A stretch of DNA of 64,000 nucleotides. Origin: Nitrospirota bacterium. Lineage in GTDB: Bacteria; Nitrospirota; Thermodesulfovibrionia; Thermodesulfovibrionales; Dissulfurispiraceae. The position numbers and the translations under genes were made by a program. Of the stretch, positions 26,420-36,332 are shown in pieces (positions within the stretch are counted from its first letter, which is position 1; each line of letters starts with the position of its first letter). Location: contig WSNO01000001.1 in the NCBI GenBank assembly GCA_009773415.1, forward strand, positions 54,333-118,332, written 5' to 3'. The notes under the pieces are model-generated. The model did no database searches, was not told the DNA's origin, and was given only the letters and a program-made list of their open reading frames with translations.

Positions 26420-27853
26420 ATGACGAAGAAAGCACGCATAGCAGCACCAAGCAGCATCGTGTTCACTCTGTTTGTCTTGTTGGCGGCATGTGCGGCTGTT
26501 CCTGCCGGTGCGGATTCCGGCGCACTGGCACAGCTGAGCAACGATATGGCCGCCATCACCGAAAAAGCCCGTCCGGTTGTGGTCAATATCGCTACGTCCC
26601 GCACCGTCAAAACACCGCGACTGCCCTTTGCCGACGACCCGTTCTTCAAGCGCTTCTTCGGTGAGCAGAAAACCCCGGCGACGAAAAAAGCCATCAGCCT
26701 CGGTTCCGGCGTCATCGTTTCATCCGACGGCTACATCATCACCTGCAACCATGTCATCGAGAGTGCGGAAGACATTATCGTAAAGACCGCGGACAACAAG
26801 GAATACAAAGGACAAGTCATTGGCACTGATGCCAAAAGCGATATAGCGCTCATAAAAATTGATGGAAAAAACCTTCCGGCCGCTCTGTTCGGCGACTCCG
26901 ACAAGCTCCGTTCCGGAGAAATCGTCCTTGCCATAGGGAATCCCTTCGGCCTGAATCACACGGTTACAATGGGCATTGTGAGCGCGTTGAAGCGTTCCGG
27001 AATGGGCATTACCGAATATGAAGATTTCATCCAGATTGATGCGGCGATCAATCCCGGCAATTCCGGCGGCGCGTTGCTGAACACGAGGGGAGAACTTATC
27101 GGCATCAACGACGCCATTTTTTCTACGAGCGGCGGATCTCTCGGCATCGGATTTGCCATTCCGGTGAAAATGGCCCGTTCCATCATGGAAAGCATGCTCA
27201 CCAAGGGTAAGGTTGTTCGCGGATACATCGGCATCTCCATCCAGCCGCTCACTGCCGACCTTGCGAAGCAGTTCGGGCTGAAGGATCAAAACGGTGCATT
27301 GCTTGTAGACGTTACGGATGGCAGCCCTGCCGAAAAAGCCGGCCTTGAGCGCGGCGACGTGATGATCGAATATGACGGCAGGAAGATCGAAAGCCTTCCC
27401 GAGCTGAAAAACTGGGTCGCAGCAACCCCGCCGGGAAAAACAGTGCCGGTGAAGGTTGTTCGTGATGCGAAAACAGCTTCATTCAGAGTGGTTATGGGAG
27501 AACTCGCTGGCGCGGCACCTGCGCAGGAGCAACCGACATCAGCAGCCGAAGCCCCGAAGGTTGTCGACAACAATCTGAAAGGCGTTGCGGTCCGCGATGT
27601 GACCGATGATTACCTTCAGAAGCAGGGCATAAAGCGGCGACTGAAGGGCGTGGTGATTACCGCTGTGAGCGAGGAGAGCCCTGCGCTCGGCCTGCTCGAA
27701 CGAGGCGACATTATTCTTGAGATAAACCGAAAGGCTGTTGCTGCGCAGGGCGATTACGCGCAGGTGGTGAGTCAAATCGGCAAGAATCAGGATGTGCTGC
27801 TGCTGATTGTGCGCGGAGGTGCTTCTCAATACCTGACAATATCGTCGCGATAA
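26420..27853 (+). CDS. DegP/HtrA-type periplasmic serine protease
   Basis: A 477-residue Do-family protease/chaperone for misfolded envelope proteins. The N-terminal signal has a lipobox-like LLAAC (C24), so it may be membrane-anchored. The trypsin-like domain has H111 (ITCNHV), D141 (SDIALIK) and S215 (INPGNSGGAL). Two PDZ domains follow (about 250-345 and 385-470). The start is ATG 26420, preceded by GGAGG. An upstream in-frame start at 26402 overlaps tilS and is less likely. The last 143 bp are overlapped by the opposite-strand hemW frame. Confidence 0.94.
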   Translation: MTKKARIAAPSSIVFTLFVLLAACAAVPAGADSGALAQLSNDMAAITEKARPVVVNIATSRTVKTPRLPFADDPFFKRFFGEQKTPATKKAISLGSGVIVSSDGYIITCNHVIESAEDIIVKTADNKEYKGQVIGTDAKSDIALIKIDGKNLPAALFGDSDKLRSGEIVLAIGNPFGLNHTVTMGIVSALKRSGMGITEYEDFIQIDAAINPGNSGGALLNTRGELIGINDAIFSTSGGSLGIGFAIPVKMARSIMESMLTKGKVVRGYIGISIQPLTADLAKQFGLKDQNGALLVDVTDGSPAEKAGLERGDVMIEYDGRKIESLPELKNWVAATPPGKTVPVKVVRDAKTASFRVVMGELAGAAPAQEQPTSAAEAPKVVDNNLKGVAVRDVTDDYLQKQGIKRRLKGVVITAVSEESPALGLLERGDIILEINRKAVAAQGDYAQVVSQIGKNQDVLLLIVRGGASQYLTISSR

Positions 27854-28952
27854 CTTCATTGCTGAGCAGCCGGCCGCGCTGAGTCAGGCGCAGGCTGCCG
27901 GCATCAGTCACCACGAGGCCCTGCAGACGCTCATTCTGCAGGGCCTTTTCCATGGCTGTCCATATCTCCGCCGAAAGGGCGGCGCGGCAAACGCCGTCAA
28001 TCGTCCGCAGGCCGAGAAAAACCGTTTCCTTCCATATGTCGTCATCGCTGAGAACGGTCGTCTCGGCTGCAACAGATTGAGCAGTTTCAATCAACGATAT
28101 GTACCGCCCGATGTCATCAATGTTTGAGGAACGCTCAAGCCCGTTGAATGAATGCGCCGCCGGTCCCAGCCCTGCATAAGGACGTCGCTGCCAGTAAGTC
28201 ATATTGTGCCTGCACCGGCGCCCCGGCAGCGCATAATTGGAAATTTCGTAATGCTCGTAGCCGTGCGCAGAAAGCATTTCATCAGCGCAATAAAACATCT
28301 CTTCAATGCTTTCCTCATGCGGCAGCTCATACCGCCGCGACTGCACTCCTGCAAAAAGCGGCGTTCCGGGCTCGGCAGTCAGCTCATACGCCGAGATGTG
28401 TACCGGCTTCAGCTCAATCAGCCGGCGGAGCGTTTCTATCCACGCTCCCGCATCCTGACCAGGAATGCCGTACATGGCATCGACGGAAATGTTGTCAAAG
28501 CCGGCCCTCCCGGCGTCATGAACGGCGGCTTCTGCCTCTGCCCAATCGTGAATGCGGCCCAAAACGCGCAGTTCATTGGCATGGATTGACTGTATGCCGA
28601 TGCTCATCCGGTTAAAACCGACCTCGCGCAAAAAACGCAGCCGCTTCTCATCGAGAGTCGCCGGATTTGCTTCGATGGTCACTTCAGGGTCGGGAGAGAA
28701 GATACAGACATCTTTCAGGCATTGCATAATGCTGCGAATCGACGCTTCAGAAAGCAGGCTCGGCGTTCCTCCTCCGAGAAAAAGCGAGTCGACCATGCCG
28801 AACTCATCGTTTCTCTGTCGGATTTCAGCACAGAGGGCTCGCACAAATCGTTCAGCATCATAATTGCCTATTGGCTCTGAACAGAAGTCGCAATACGAGC
28901 ATTTCTGCACGCAAAACGGTATGTGGATATAAAGCGCTCCGGCTTTCTGCAT
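27711..28952 (-). CDS. hemW: HemW-type radical SAM protein
   Basis: A 413-residue radical SAM protein of the coproporphyrinogen oxidase-like family. It has YIHIPFCVQKCSYCDF (CxxxCxxC), GGGTPSLL and the N-terminal features of HemW, a heme chaperone; the extra Cys after CxxxCxxC (CDFC) is HemW-like. The catalytic part ends near LLSNEVI, and about 40 more residues (Ala/Pro/Gln-rich) run antisense through the 3' end of the protease gene, probably after loss of an earlier stop. I start at ATG 28952; the frame is open to 28991, overlapping ribD. Confidence 0.88.
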   Translation of the reverse strand: MQKAGALYIHIPFCVQKCSYCDFCSEPIGNYDAERFVRALCAEIRQRNDEFGMVDSLFLGGGTPSLLSEASIRSIMQCLKDVCIFSPDPEVTIEANPATLDEKRLRFLREVGFNRMSIGIQSIHANELRVLGRIHDWAEAEAAVHDAGRAGFDNISVDAMYGIPGQDAGAWIETLRRLIELKPVHISAYELTAEPGTPLFAGVQSRRYELPHEESIEEMFYCADEMLSAHGYEHYEISNYALPGRRCRHNMTYWQRRPYAGLGPAAHSFNGLERSSNIDDIGRYISLIETAQSVAAETTVLSDDDIWKETVFLGLRTIDGVCRAALSAEIWTAMEKALQNERLQGLVVTDAGSLRLTQRGRLLSNEVIATILSGIEKHLRAQSAAAHPDSCRFDSPPARNRPAQQQPFGLSQE

Positions 28953-28962
28953 GAGACGGCTG

Positions 28963-30066
28963 CTATACCTCCCGGCTGACGTACCCTTCAATCATGATGT
29001 CGCCGCCGATTTTCCGGGCACGCATGCGTTCAATCAGATACGGACTGCTCATTGCGCGGAAGGATACCCCGCCCACCGGCGTGAGCGACTGTGCGCCGCC
29101 GATTATTTTCGGAGCGACAAAAAAGATGACTTTATCAACGATGCCGGCCTGAAACGCCGAGGCATTCAGCGACGAGCCTCCCTCAATCAAAACCGAGGTG
29201 ATGCCGCGGCCGCCAAGAAGCGACATCAGCCACGCAAGGTCAAGGCGGTCTCCACTATAGGAAATCACTTCGATGCCGCGGGCGCTCAACAGTCCCGCCT
29301 TGTCGGCATAAAGCTTCCGCGCCTGCTCACGCACAACAAAAAGCGTTGCCGGCGGCACGGTGCAGACATGAAAGGAAAGCGGTGTTTCGAGATTCGGATC
29401 AAGTACAACGCGCATCGGATTGCGCCCTCCCCTGATGCGGGCGGTCAATTGCGGATTGTCTGCCGCAACGGTGCCTATGGCGGTAACAATCGCATCAACA
29501 CTGCTGCGGAGCTGATGCACGCACCGCCGCGCCTTCTCACCTGTTATCCATTTGGATTCGCCGTCCGGCGTGGCGATCTTTCCGTCAAGCGTCATGGCAG
29601 CTTTCAGCACTACAAACGGAAGGCGCGATGCGATGAATTTCATGTACGACTCATTCAACCTCTGCGCCGACTGCTCGGCAACGCCGACAATGACCTCGAC
29701 ACCATGGTCGCGCAGCTCCGTAATGCCCTTGCCGGCAACTTTCGGATTCGGATCCTCCATCGCGACAACGACTTTTTTGATTCCCGCGGAGATGATGGCT
29801 TTCGTGCAGGGAGGGGTTCGCTTGTCAGTATGGCAGCAGGGCTCAAGGGTAACGTAAAGGGTTGCGTTGCGTGCCGCCGTGCCGGCAGACTGAATGGCGA
29901 GAGCTTCGGCATGCGACTCACCGGCCTTTTTATGGTAATCCTCGGCGATAATTCGCCCGCTTTTCACCAGCACCGCGCCGACCATCGGGTTGGGGCTGGT
30001 CTTGCCACGCGCGCGTGCGGCGAGCCTCAGTGCGTGGAGCATATATCTTACATCCGAATCATTCAA
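28963..30066 (-). CDS. ribD: Bifunctional riboflavin biosynthesis deaminase/reductase
   Basis: A 367-residue RibD catalysing the second and third steps of riboflavin synthesis. The N-terminal deaminase has the zinc site HAEALAI and TLEPCCHTDKRTPPC. The C-terminal NADPH reductase domain (about 150-365) has LKAAMTLDGKIAT and LIEGGSSLNASA. Ends are collinear with family members. It lies 29 bp after ubiD and its stop codon is about 10 bp before the hemW start, consistent with one operon. Confidence 0.95.
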   Translation of the reverse strand: MNDSDVRYMLHALRLAARARGKTSPNPMVGAVLVKSGRIIAEDYHKKAGESHAEALAIQSAGTAARNATLYVTLEPCCHTDKRTPPCTKAIISAGIKKVVVAMEDPNPKVAGKGITELRDHGVEVIVGVAEQSAQRLNESYMKFIASRLPFVVLKAAMTLDGKIATPDGESKWITGEKARRCVHQLRSSVDAIVTAIGTVAADNPQLTARIRGGRNPMRVVLDPNLETPLSFHVCTVPPATLFVVREQARKLYADKAGLLSARGIEVISYSGDRLDLAWLMSLLGGRGITSVLIEGGSSLNASAFQAGIVDKVIFFVAPKIIGGAQSLTPVGGVSFRAMSSPYLIERMRARKIGGDIMIEGYVSREV

Positions 30067-30095
30067 CCGGAAAACCCCTTCTTACTTATCTATCG

Positions 30096-31559
30096 CTAAA
30101 ATCCGTATTCTTTCCAGCGGCGATCCACAAGCCGCACAATTTCCGGCGACATGAAGAGCTCATCAGGCCATTCGCGCATCATACCCTCTTCACGGGTTTT
30201 GCGAGTGGCATCAATACCCATTTTCGACCCATAGCGCGGGAAGTTCGCCGCATGGTCGAGATCGTCAAGCGGACCGTCGGCGATAACCACATCGCGCTTC
30301 CAGTCAACGTTGTTGAGCACGCGCCAGGCTGTGTATGAGAGATTCTGAACATCAACGTCGTCATCGACAATGATGAGCAGCTTCGCAAACATCATCTGCC
30401 CCTTGCCCCAGAGCCCGTGAATGATCTTTTTCGCATGGCCTGGGTAACTCTTCCTGATAGAAATAACGGCACAGTTGTGGAACACGCCTTCCATCGGCAG
30501 CGTCAAATCCCGTATCTCCGGCATATCGAGCCTCATGAGCGGCAGAAAAATCCGCTCAGTCGCCTTCGCCATGTAGCAGTCTTCCATCGGCGGCTTTCCG
30601 ACAATCGTCGCCGGATAGACGAGATCTTTCCGGTGAGTTATACAGGTCACATGGAAAACCGGATAGTTGTCTGCCGAAGAATAAAAGCCGGTATGGTCGC
30701 CGAACGGCCCTTCAATGCGCTGCTCTCCCGGCTCCAGATAACCCTCAATGACCAGTTCACTGTTGGCAGGAACAGTGATGTCGGAGGTAATGCATTTTAC
30801 CATCCCGACCGGTTCGCGCCGCAGAAAGCCGGCGAACATCATCTCATCCACCGCCTCGGGCAACGGCGCGGTCGAGGCATAGATAACCGCCGGGTCGCTC
30901 CCGACCGCTATGGCCGCAGGCATGCGCTGCCCGAGCGCCTTGTACTTGTCATAATGGCGCGCGCCGTCCTTATGAATGTGCCAGTGCATGCCGGTCGTCT
31001 TCTTGTCGTAAATGTGAATGCGGTACATGCCGCAGTTCGGGCGGCCTGTTTCAGGGTCTTTCGTAAAAACCATAGGGAAGGTGATGAAGCGCCCTTCATC
31101 GGTCGGCTGTCCGTCGCCAGGCCAGGTTTTCAGCACCGGGAACTTTGAAAGATCGGGGTTCTCCTTTTCGATCACTTCCTGGCACGGAGCAGACTTTACG
31201 GTCTTCGGCAGATATTTCGAAAATTCGAAGAGCTTCGGCAACATGGCAATCTTTTCGAGAATTGATTTCGGCGGCGCCTGATTCAATAACTCTTCGATGC
31301 GCTTGCCGACATCGTCAAGATGATTGATTTCGAGCGAGAGGCACATGCGCGAATAAGAGCCGAAAATATTCGTGACGACAGGATACTGCGAGCCCCTCAC
31401 CTTTTCAAAAAAAAGCGCCTTGCCGCCGCCCGGACTCTTGCACATGCGGTCGGTGACGGCAGAGATTTCGAGAATCGGATCTACTTCGGCTTTGACGCGG
31501 TGCAGCTCAGCCTGCTGCTCAAGGACGGACAGATAGTGACGGAGGTCTTTATAAGCCAT
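30096..31559 (-). CDS. UbiD-family decarboxylase, menaquinone type
   Basis: A 487-residue prenyl-FMN-dependent decarboxylase. The catalytic segment VIEGYLEPGEQRIEGPFGDH carries the E-D-E type acidic residues and the prFMN/metal binding arginine. Length and N-terminus (MAYKDLRHYLSVLEQQAELHR) match the clade annotated as menaquinone biosynthesis decarboxylase rather than aromatic-degradation UbiDs. It needs UbiX, which is not in this window. The ATG is preceded by AGGAG at 10 bases. Confidence 0.88.
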   Translation of the reverse strand: MAYKDLRHYLSVLEQQAELHRVKAEVDPILEISAVTDRMCKSPGGGKALFFEKVRGSQYPVVTNIFGSYSRMCLSLEINHLDDVGKRIEELLNQAPPKSILEKIAMLPKLFEFSKYLPKTVKSAPCQEVIEKENPDLSKFPVLKTWPGDGQPTDEGRFITFPMVFTKDPETGRPNCGMYRIHIYDKKTTGMHWHIHKDGARHYDKYKALGQRMPAAIAVGSDPAVIYASTAPLPEAVDEMMFAGFLRREPVGMVKCITSDITVPANSELVIEGYLEPGEQRIEGPFGDHTGFYSSADNYPVFHVTCITHRKDLVYPATIVGKPPMEDCYMAKATERIFLPLMRLDMPEIRDLTLPMEGVFHNCAVISIRKSYPGHAKKIIHGLWGKGQMMFAKLLIIVDDDVDVQNLSYTAWRVLNNVDWKRDVVIADGPLDDLDHAANFPRYGSKMGIDATRKTREEGMMREWPDELFMSPEIVRLVDRRWKEYGF

Positions 31560-31595
31560 TGGCGGATATCTCCTGACAACATGATTGTAAACCGT

Positions 31596-31625
31596 AGTAT
31601 ATCGTCAGGAATAACTGCTTTACAA
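31596..31625 (-). promoter_or_regulatory. Promoter of ubiD-ribD-hemW
   Basis: TTGTAA (31625-31620), an 18-bp spacer and TATACT (31601-31596), about 35 bases before the ubiD start. Confidence 0.6.
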
Positions 31626-31645
31626 GAAGAGCGATTTCGGGATTG

Positions 31646-32434
31646 CTACCGGGGCCCGACGGTGACTTCAAACGTCCTGACCGTCTTGACCCCATCGGCA
31701 TTGGTTGCAGATGCGCTGAAATGAATAACCCTTTTTTCCTGCGAGGGCAGATTCCAGAGCACTTTGCCGGTGTTCTTGTCAATCGATACTCCCGCGGGAA
31801 CGGGCGATTCAAAAGCATAGGTTACGCTACCGCCCTCAGGGTCTGCGCCTACAAGCTGAAGCTCAGCCGTCTTCTCTGTCTGCGGAGTCAGCACCTTCAT
31901 GTCAAGCGAAGGCGGTGCGCTCTGCACTGTTACAGACATGCTCTGAAACGGCGTTGCCTTGCTGCCGCCGATTATCGGCGTGACTACTACGCTCACCCGG
32001 TCATTTTTCCTGACCCTGCCCGCAGGCAAACTATTGCCGCTCACATCGCGCAGAGGGGTTCCGTTGACTATCCATTCATATTCATATGAAACGGGGACTC
32101 CTGGTGCTCCTGTCAGTCTGACCTCTGCCTGAACAGCATCCAGGCTCGAAAACCGGGCCGGGGTGAAGACGACGGATTTGACCAAAGGCGCTTCAGTCCC
32201 GGACAGAGGCGGAAGCGGCGAAACAGATTCGGGCTTTGCTCCCCGCATTGCCTCAAGAAAGGCGGCATCCGGCTTTTCAGCGATTACGTCCTTTTTCGGC
32301 GACGTCATCACATACAGAGCAAGAGCGGATGCCGCGACGAGGAGCACACCAAAAGCAACCTTAATCGCGGCCTGCCCGCCCGCATTTCTCGCCCGGCACA
32401 TCATACTAAGAAAGCTACGCACTCGCACAGTCAT
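31646..32434 (-). CDS. Membrane-anchored Ig-like domain protein of the pilus operon
   Basis: A 262-residue protein with one N-terminal membrane anchor (AAIKVAFGVLLVAASALALYV) and a periplasmic region holding two beta-sandwich modules. The first (about 85-175) has YEYEWIVNG, like PKD/Ig folds. The second (about 178-260) is a putative Ig (cadherin-like) domain with GVSIDKNTGKVLWNLP. It starts 7 bp after pilY1 and is the last gene of the pilus operon. The function is not known; surface or pilus-associated adhesion or a PilY1 partner is inference. Confidence 0.75.
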   Translation of the reverse strand: MTVRVRSFLSMMCRARNAGGQAAIKVAFGVLLVAASALALYVMTSPKKDVIAEKPDAAFLEAMRGAKPESVSPLPPLSGTEAPLVKSVVFTPARFSSLDAVQAEVRLTGAPGVPVSYEYEWIVNGTPLRDVSGNSLPAGRVRKNDRVSVVVTPIIGGSKATPFQSMSVTVQSAPPSLDMKVLTPQTEKTAELQLVGADPEGGSVTYAFESPVPAGVSIDKNTGKVLWNLPSQEKRVIHFSASATNADGVKTVRTFEVTVGPR

Positions 32435-32441
32435 CTCTGCG

Positions 32442-35400
32442 TCACTGAACCCTTCTGTCGCGCCAGAAAATCACCTTCGGTTTTTCCAAAAGATCTTTTG
32501 TGGCGCCCTGGACTGTCCGCATATTTTGCGTCCCGGCGCCGCTGGCTGTAATATATACGCCCGCGCTTGATCCGGCCGGATTGAGCGAAATCTGAGGATC
32601 CGACAGGATGCCGACTCCGGTATACAGAACCGTATCGCGCCCGAGTGCTGTCTGATAATCAAATGCGTAGAGTCTGCCGGTTCCGCCCTGCGTGCATAAA
32701 TTGGCGCCGGTTGCCGCTGGCGCATAGGTCGTAAAATAGACCTTTCCGCCGAAAACAGCCGGGGTCCCGAGCATTTTTTCATTGCTGGCAAACTCAAACG
32801 AAAATCCCTGGCTGATGTTGTTATACTGCTGAGATGCCAATGTCATGTTCTGCAAATGGCTGAACTGATAGGTAGGGGAGCACCTGCCGGTCTGGCACGG
32901 AGCACCGCCGCAATCGGCGCTTGAGGTACAGATGTTGGGCGTATCCTTTATGGCGTAAAAACGATCAACCGCTCCCGAAGACGTCGGGCACTGCTTGTCT
33001 CCGGTGCCCCAATACAGCCAGACATTGCGGTTTGCGTCCCGGGTGAGCGTTATATTGGTATAGACGGGGCGCCTTGTGCTCGTCTGCTCATACAGGAGCG
33101 ATCCGGCCCAAGAACCTGTATTGCATGCTGCCGGACTTGCCGCGCCGCACAAGCGGAAGCGCCACATGTTTCCGCCGAGATCGCCGACATATACCATATC
33201 AATAAATCCGTCATTATCCGAATCATAAATAAAAGGCTGCGCCGGAATGCTGTATTGCATCAGGGAATTATTCGCCTGCGTATAGCTCCAGAGAATGTTT
33301 CCGTTTGCCATATCTACCACAAAAAAGCCCTTGCCCCGGTTCGCAGGCTCCGTGGGAGTGGAGCCGCAGGAGTACTCGTACCCGCCGCCGCCGATGAAGC
33401 CGACCCACTTTTCATTGCCGCCGATTTTTACCCTTCCGATTGTCATTTTGGACCACGGGTCGCTCAAATAGGGCGCCTGCGCGGCCGTCGGATTGATTCG
33501 CCATTTAAACGCGGGCGAGAGCGGATTGGTGAAGTCGAATGCGTAATACCCGCAATAGTGAGGAGTGCCTGCCGAGTAGGTCTGGCTGAATGTCTGTGGC
33601 GTAACACCGTCAAACGCGGCGCAGTTCGGAGACGAACTCCACGTATAGTTCGGGCTGACTCCCCTGCCGAGGCCGAAGACGAGCATGGTGCGCCAGTCAG
33701 CCGCATTTTTCGTTGTTCCGCTGCCTGTTCCGAGCCATACGTCGGCGGTGGAAACAGGGCCGTCCACGAAGTACTGATGAGCCAGCGTCGAAGGATCGGT
33801 AACATGAGCGACGAGCTTCAGCTTCGGCATGAGGTTCGGCGGAATAAAGCTGAATACCTCAGCCCCGTTGAATGTCCTGAATACGTGAAACTGGCCGTCA
33901 TTGGCGCCGACCGCCACAACGCGGGTGCCTGTTGCATCTGAGAGCCGCACGTTGGCGTCCCTGAAGAGCGAAAAGGCGGTTGGAATGGACGCATCAAGAA
34001 CGTCTGAAAAAAATCTCGACGGTGTCGCTACGACAACCGGATTTGAATGCCATATGTCGCCAAGCTTCCAGTCATCTGGATTATATGCGGGATCTCCGCG
34101 AAAATAGCCGACCACATTGGTGCGTTCGGCTGTCTGAGCAGAGGTTAATCCAAGGTAGCGAGGATCAAGCGCGGTCGTAAAGTCGGTCATTGTGGGGCTT
34201 CCTGACGCGCATCCGGTCGTGCAGGTCTTGATATTCCGTGAACCATGAGGCATGGCATCCAAAACTGCACCGGCCTCCCATACGTTGCTACCGACACTGC
34301 CATCGGCATTGATGTTGTATTTCTTCAGAAATCCCGGCCAGAACGGGTCGTCATCTTTTGGCGTAAAAGACGCCTCGTACAGGTGATCTTCACTGGTAAT
34401 TCGTGCGGTCGCAATTGAGGCGACTGTGAAGGAATACGTTCCTTCCGTAATCTGGTTGATGGCGTCCTGCAGCGCCTCGGTCAGCTCATCTGCGCTTGCC
34501 GCAAAATACGCATAGCCCGAAAGGGCGGCGGTGCCGGGGTCGTTTGCCGTCGCAAAACAGTTTGTTGACGTTCCGTTGCAGGTTCCCGTTGTTGGTGATG
34601 GGCTGCACTGCGTAATGCCGGCAGGATACAGTGCCGGCGATGCTGCGATATCGTAACCAGCCGGGACTCCGGCATTGGCGACATTAGGATTGTCGCTTCC
34701 GCCGTAATATGCCGCCCAGTTCAGCGTGTTTTGCAGAGAAGCGGGCATGTCGCCGCCGAAGCCGACGACAAACACCTTATAGCCGGCGTCACCCAAAGCC
34801 TTCGCCATGGCTACGGTCTCTCTGCGGCGCTGGTATTGGGTTGCCTGCGTCTCAGCGCCGCTGCCGCCGCACGAATAGGTATCTGCTCCGTCAGTCACGA
34901 AAAGGACGAATTTCTTGCGGCAGGTCCCAGCCGTCGTATCCGCTGCCTTATGAGCGTCGAGATAGAGCTTCGCCTCGCGCAAAGATGAGCCGAGAGGTGT
35001 GCCTCCCCCCGCCGCTTCCCCTCGTATGCAGGTGCCGCTGGGCGCCGTTGCCAGTGTGCAGGTGCCGGGGTTGGCGCCGCAGTATATTCTCGAATACCAG
35101 CTACCGATATCATATATAAGGCTGTTGCAGCCTGCGGAATAATTCCCGCCGATGTCGTCCGAGCCGCAGTTGTAAAACCGCATATAGCCGATGCGCACAT
35201 TCATGGCTGCGTCATCGGTCGCGCCAGTGCTGCGAACCAAGCCGTCTTTGTTGGCATCAAGCACCGAAAACAGAGCGCGCTTCGCAATTTCGAGCCGGCT
35301 GCAATTGGTCTCATACGTACCTGTGATGGCGCGGTAAAACGGATTGTGCGCGCTGGTGATCGGATCGACCGCCCGGCAGGAAGCTGTGCTGAATCTGGGA

Positions 35401-35678
35401 ACACTGCCCAAAGGGATAGCGCACGAAACCCGCCCCGTGCCGGGCACCCCGAAGAAAGGGCCGTTATAGGTTGTGTTGCAGTTGCCGGTGCTGACATACA
35501 TAGTGTCACCGACGGGGGTCCAGTTCATGCTGCCGGAAAGGTCAAGCACGATAAGGGCATCGGGAGGCACGTTCGATGAAAAAAGCCCCGACTCATCCGC
35601 CGCAAAGGGCACGCTCGGCAGAGACAAAAACAGCAGAAGCGCCAGGATGCGCATAAATGTGCGGGATAGATATTGCAT
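32442..35678 (-). CDS. pilY1: PilY1-like pilus tip/assembly protein with vWA domain
   Basis: A 1078-residue exported protein. Signal peptide 1-26 (FAADES cleavage area), von Willebrand A domain with MIDAS DLSGS (46-50) and FVTDGAD, a Cys-rich middle, and a C-terminal PilY1 beta-propeller with FGLGRG and a calcium-binding loop DSDNDGFID followed by VGDLGGNMWRF. PilY1 primes pilus extension, acts as adhesin and regulates retraction by Ca2+. ATG 35678 follows AGGAGG; the frame is open to 35741 without start signals. More than 20 cysteines suggest extensive disulfides. Confidence 0.93.
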   Translation of the reverse strand: MQYLSRTFMRILALLLFLSLPSVPFAADESGLFSSNVPPDALIVLDLSGSMNWTPVGDTMYVSTGNCNTTYNGPFFGVPGTGRVSCAIPLGSVPRFSTASCRAVDPITSAHNPFYRAITGTYETNCSRLEIAKRALFSVLDANKDGLVRSTGATDDAAMNVRIGYMRFYNCGSDDIGGNYSAGCNSLIYDIGSWYSRIYCGANPGTCTLATAPSGTCIRGEAAGGGTPLGSSLREAKLYLDAHKAADTTAGTCRKKFVLFVTDGADTYSCGGSGAETQATQYQRRRETVAMAKALGDAGYKVFVVGFGGDMPASLQNTLNWAAYYGGSDNPNVANAGVPAGYDIAASPALYPAGITQCSPSPTTGTCNGTSTNCFATANDPGTAALSGYAYFAASADELTEALQDAINQITEGTYSFTVASIATARITSEDHLYEASFTPKDDDPFWPGFLKKYNINADGSVGSNVWEAGAVLDAMPHGSRNIKTCTTGCASGSPTMTDFTTALDPRYLGLTSAQTAERTNVVGYFRGDPAYNPDDWKLGDIWHSNPVVVATPSRFFSDVLDASIPTAFSLFRDANVRLSDATGTRVVAVGANDGQFHVFRTFNGAEVFSFIPPNLMPKLKLVAHVTDPSTLAHQYFVDGPVSTADVWLGTGSGTTKNAADWRTMLVFGLGRGVSPNYTWSSSPNCAAFDGVTPQTFSQTYSAGTPHYCGYYAFDFTNPLSPAFKWRINPTAAQAPYLSDPWSKMTIGRVKIGGNEKWVGFIGGGGYEYSCGSTPTEPANRGKGFFVVDMANGNILWSYTQANNSLMQYSIPAQPFIYDSDNDGFIDMVYVGDLGGNMWRFRLCGAASPAACNTGSWAGSLLYEQTSTRRPVYTNITLTRDANRNVWLYWGTGDKQCPTSSGAVDRFYAIKDTPNICTSSADCGGAPCQTGRCSPTYQFSHLQNMTLASQQYNNISQGFSFEFASNEKMLGTPAVFGGKVYFTTYAPAATGANLCTQGGTGRLYAFDYQTALGRDTVLYTGVGILSDPQISLNPAGSSAGVYITASGAGTQNMRTVQGATKDLLEKPKVIFWRDRRVQ

Positions 35679-35771
35679 GGTGAACCTCCTGAAAAGCCGT
35701 GTATGACTGTTTCTAAACAGTGCGTTTGTGAGCTGCGCCATGAGCGCTGAAAAATCTTCTTTTTGAAACCG

Positions 35772-36326
35772 CTATTTGCACGGAGAAGGCCCGTACGCGA
35801 TGCCTACATCTATCGTCACTCTCGACTGATAGTTGGCATTTTCACCCGTTATTGTTTTGGCCGTTCTCAGTTCCCCCCATACGGCAGGGTCATAACCGGG
35901 CATGTCGGCACACGCGTCTATTGGTATGTTCGGATCGCTCAAAGCTGCGACCGTGAATGTGGCGGCAGGATCGTTCGCCGCATTCACCTGTGTCGAACCC
36001 GTCGTGAAATTGTCGATTAACGCTCTGGTGGCAAGCAAGTCTGTGGATCCTCTCTTGGAGTTGTCTATGAATCTCTTCAGCTCGCCGATGCCGGCTTCGG
36101 CAGCGGAAAAGGCTTTTTTCTCTCCGGCTATTCTGGTGCTGATTCTCATGTCCTTTGTGGAGACAAAGAAAACAATCGACGACACCGCAAGCAGCAAGAC
36201 GAGAACCATGAGCGCGCCGACCAGCGCAAATCCGCGCTCATTAGCTGCATAAGCGTGCGCATTCATCTTTTTTTTGCATTCCTGCATAGCCGCGACTTCC
36301 TTTTCTTCATCCGCTATCGTTCTCAT
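35772..36326 (-). CDS. pilX: PilX-like minor pilin
   Basis: A 184-residue protein with a long basic/acidic leader and a pilin-like N-terminal segment RGFALVGALMVLVLLLAVSS. The prepilin cleavage site is G-F with Gly, not Glu, at +5, as is common in PilX. A GspK/PilX-type AGEKKAFSAAEAG motif follows. It starts at ATG 36326 (GTG 36332 possible), right after the pilW stop. Together with PilW, PilV and FimT it forms the minor-pilin priming complex. Confidence 0.85.
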   Translation of the reverse strand: MRTIADEEKEVAAMQECKKKMNAHAYAANERGFALVGALMVLVLLLAVSSIVFFVSTKDMRISTRIAGEKKAFSAAEAGIGELKRFIDNSKRGSTDLLATRALIDNFTTGSTQVNAANDPAATFTVAALSDPNIPIDACADMPGYDPAVWGELRTAKTITGENANYQSRVTIDVGIAYGPSPCK

Positions 36327-36332
36327 AAGCAC

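Noticed and set aside
28951..30099. 382-codon plus-strand open frame
   Set aside because: Antisense shadow of ribD, whose motifs and length are clear.
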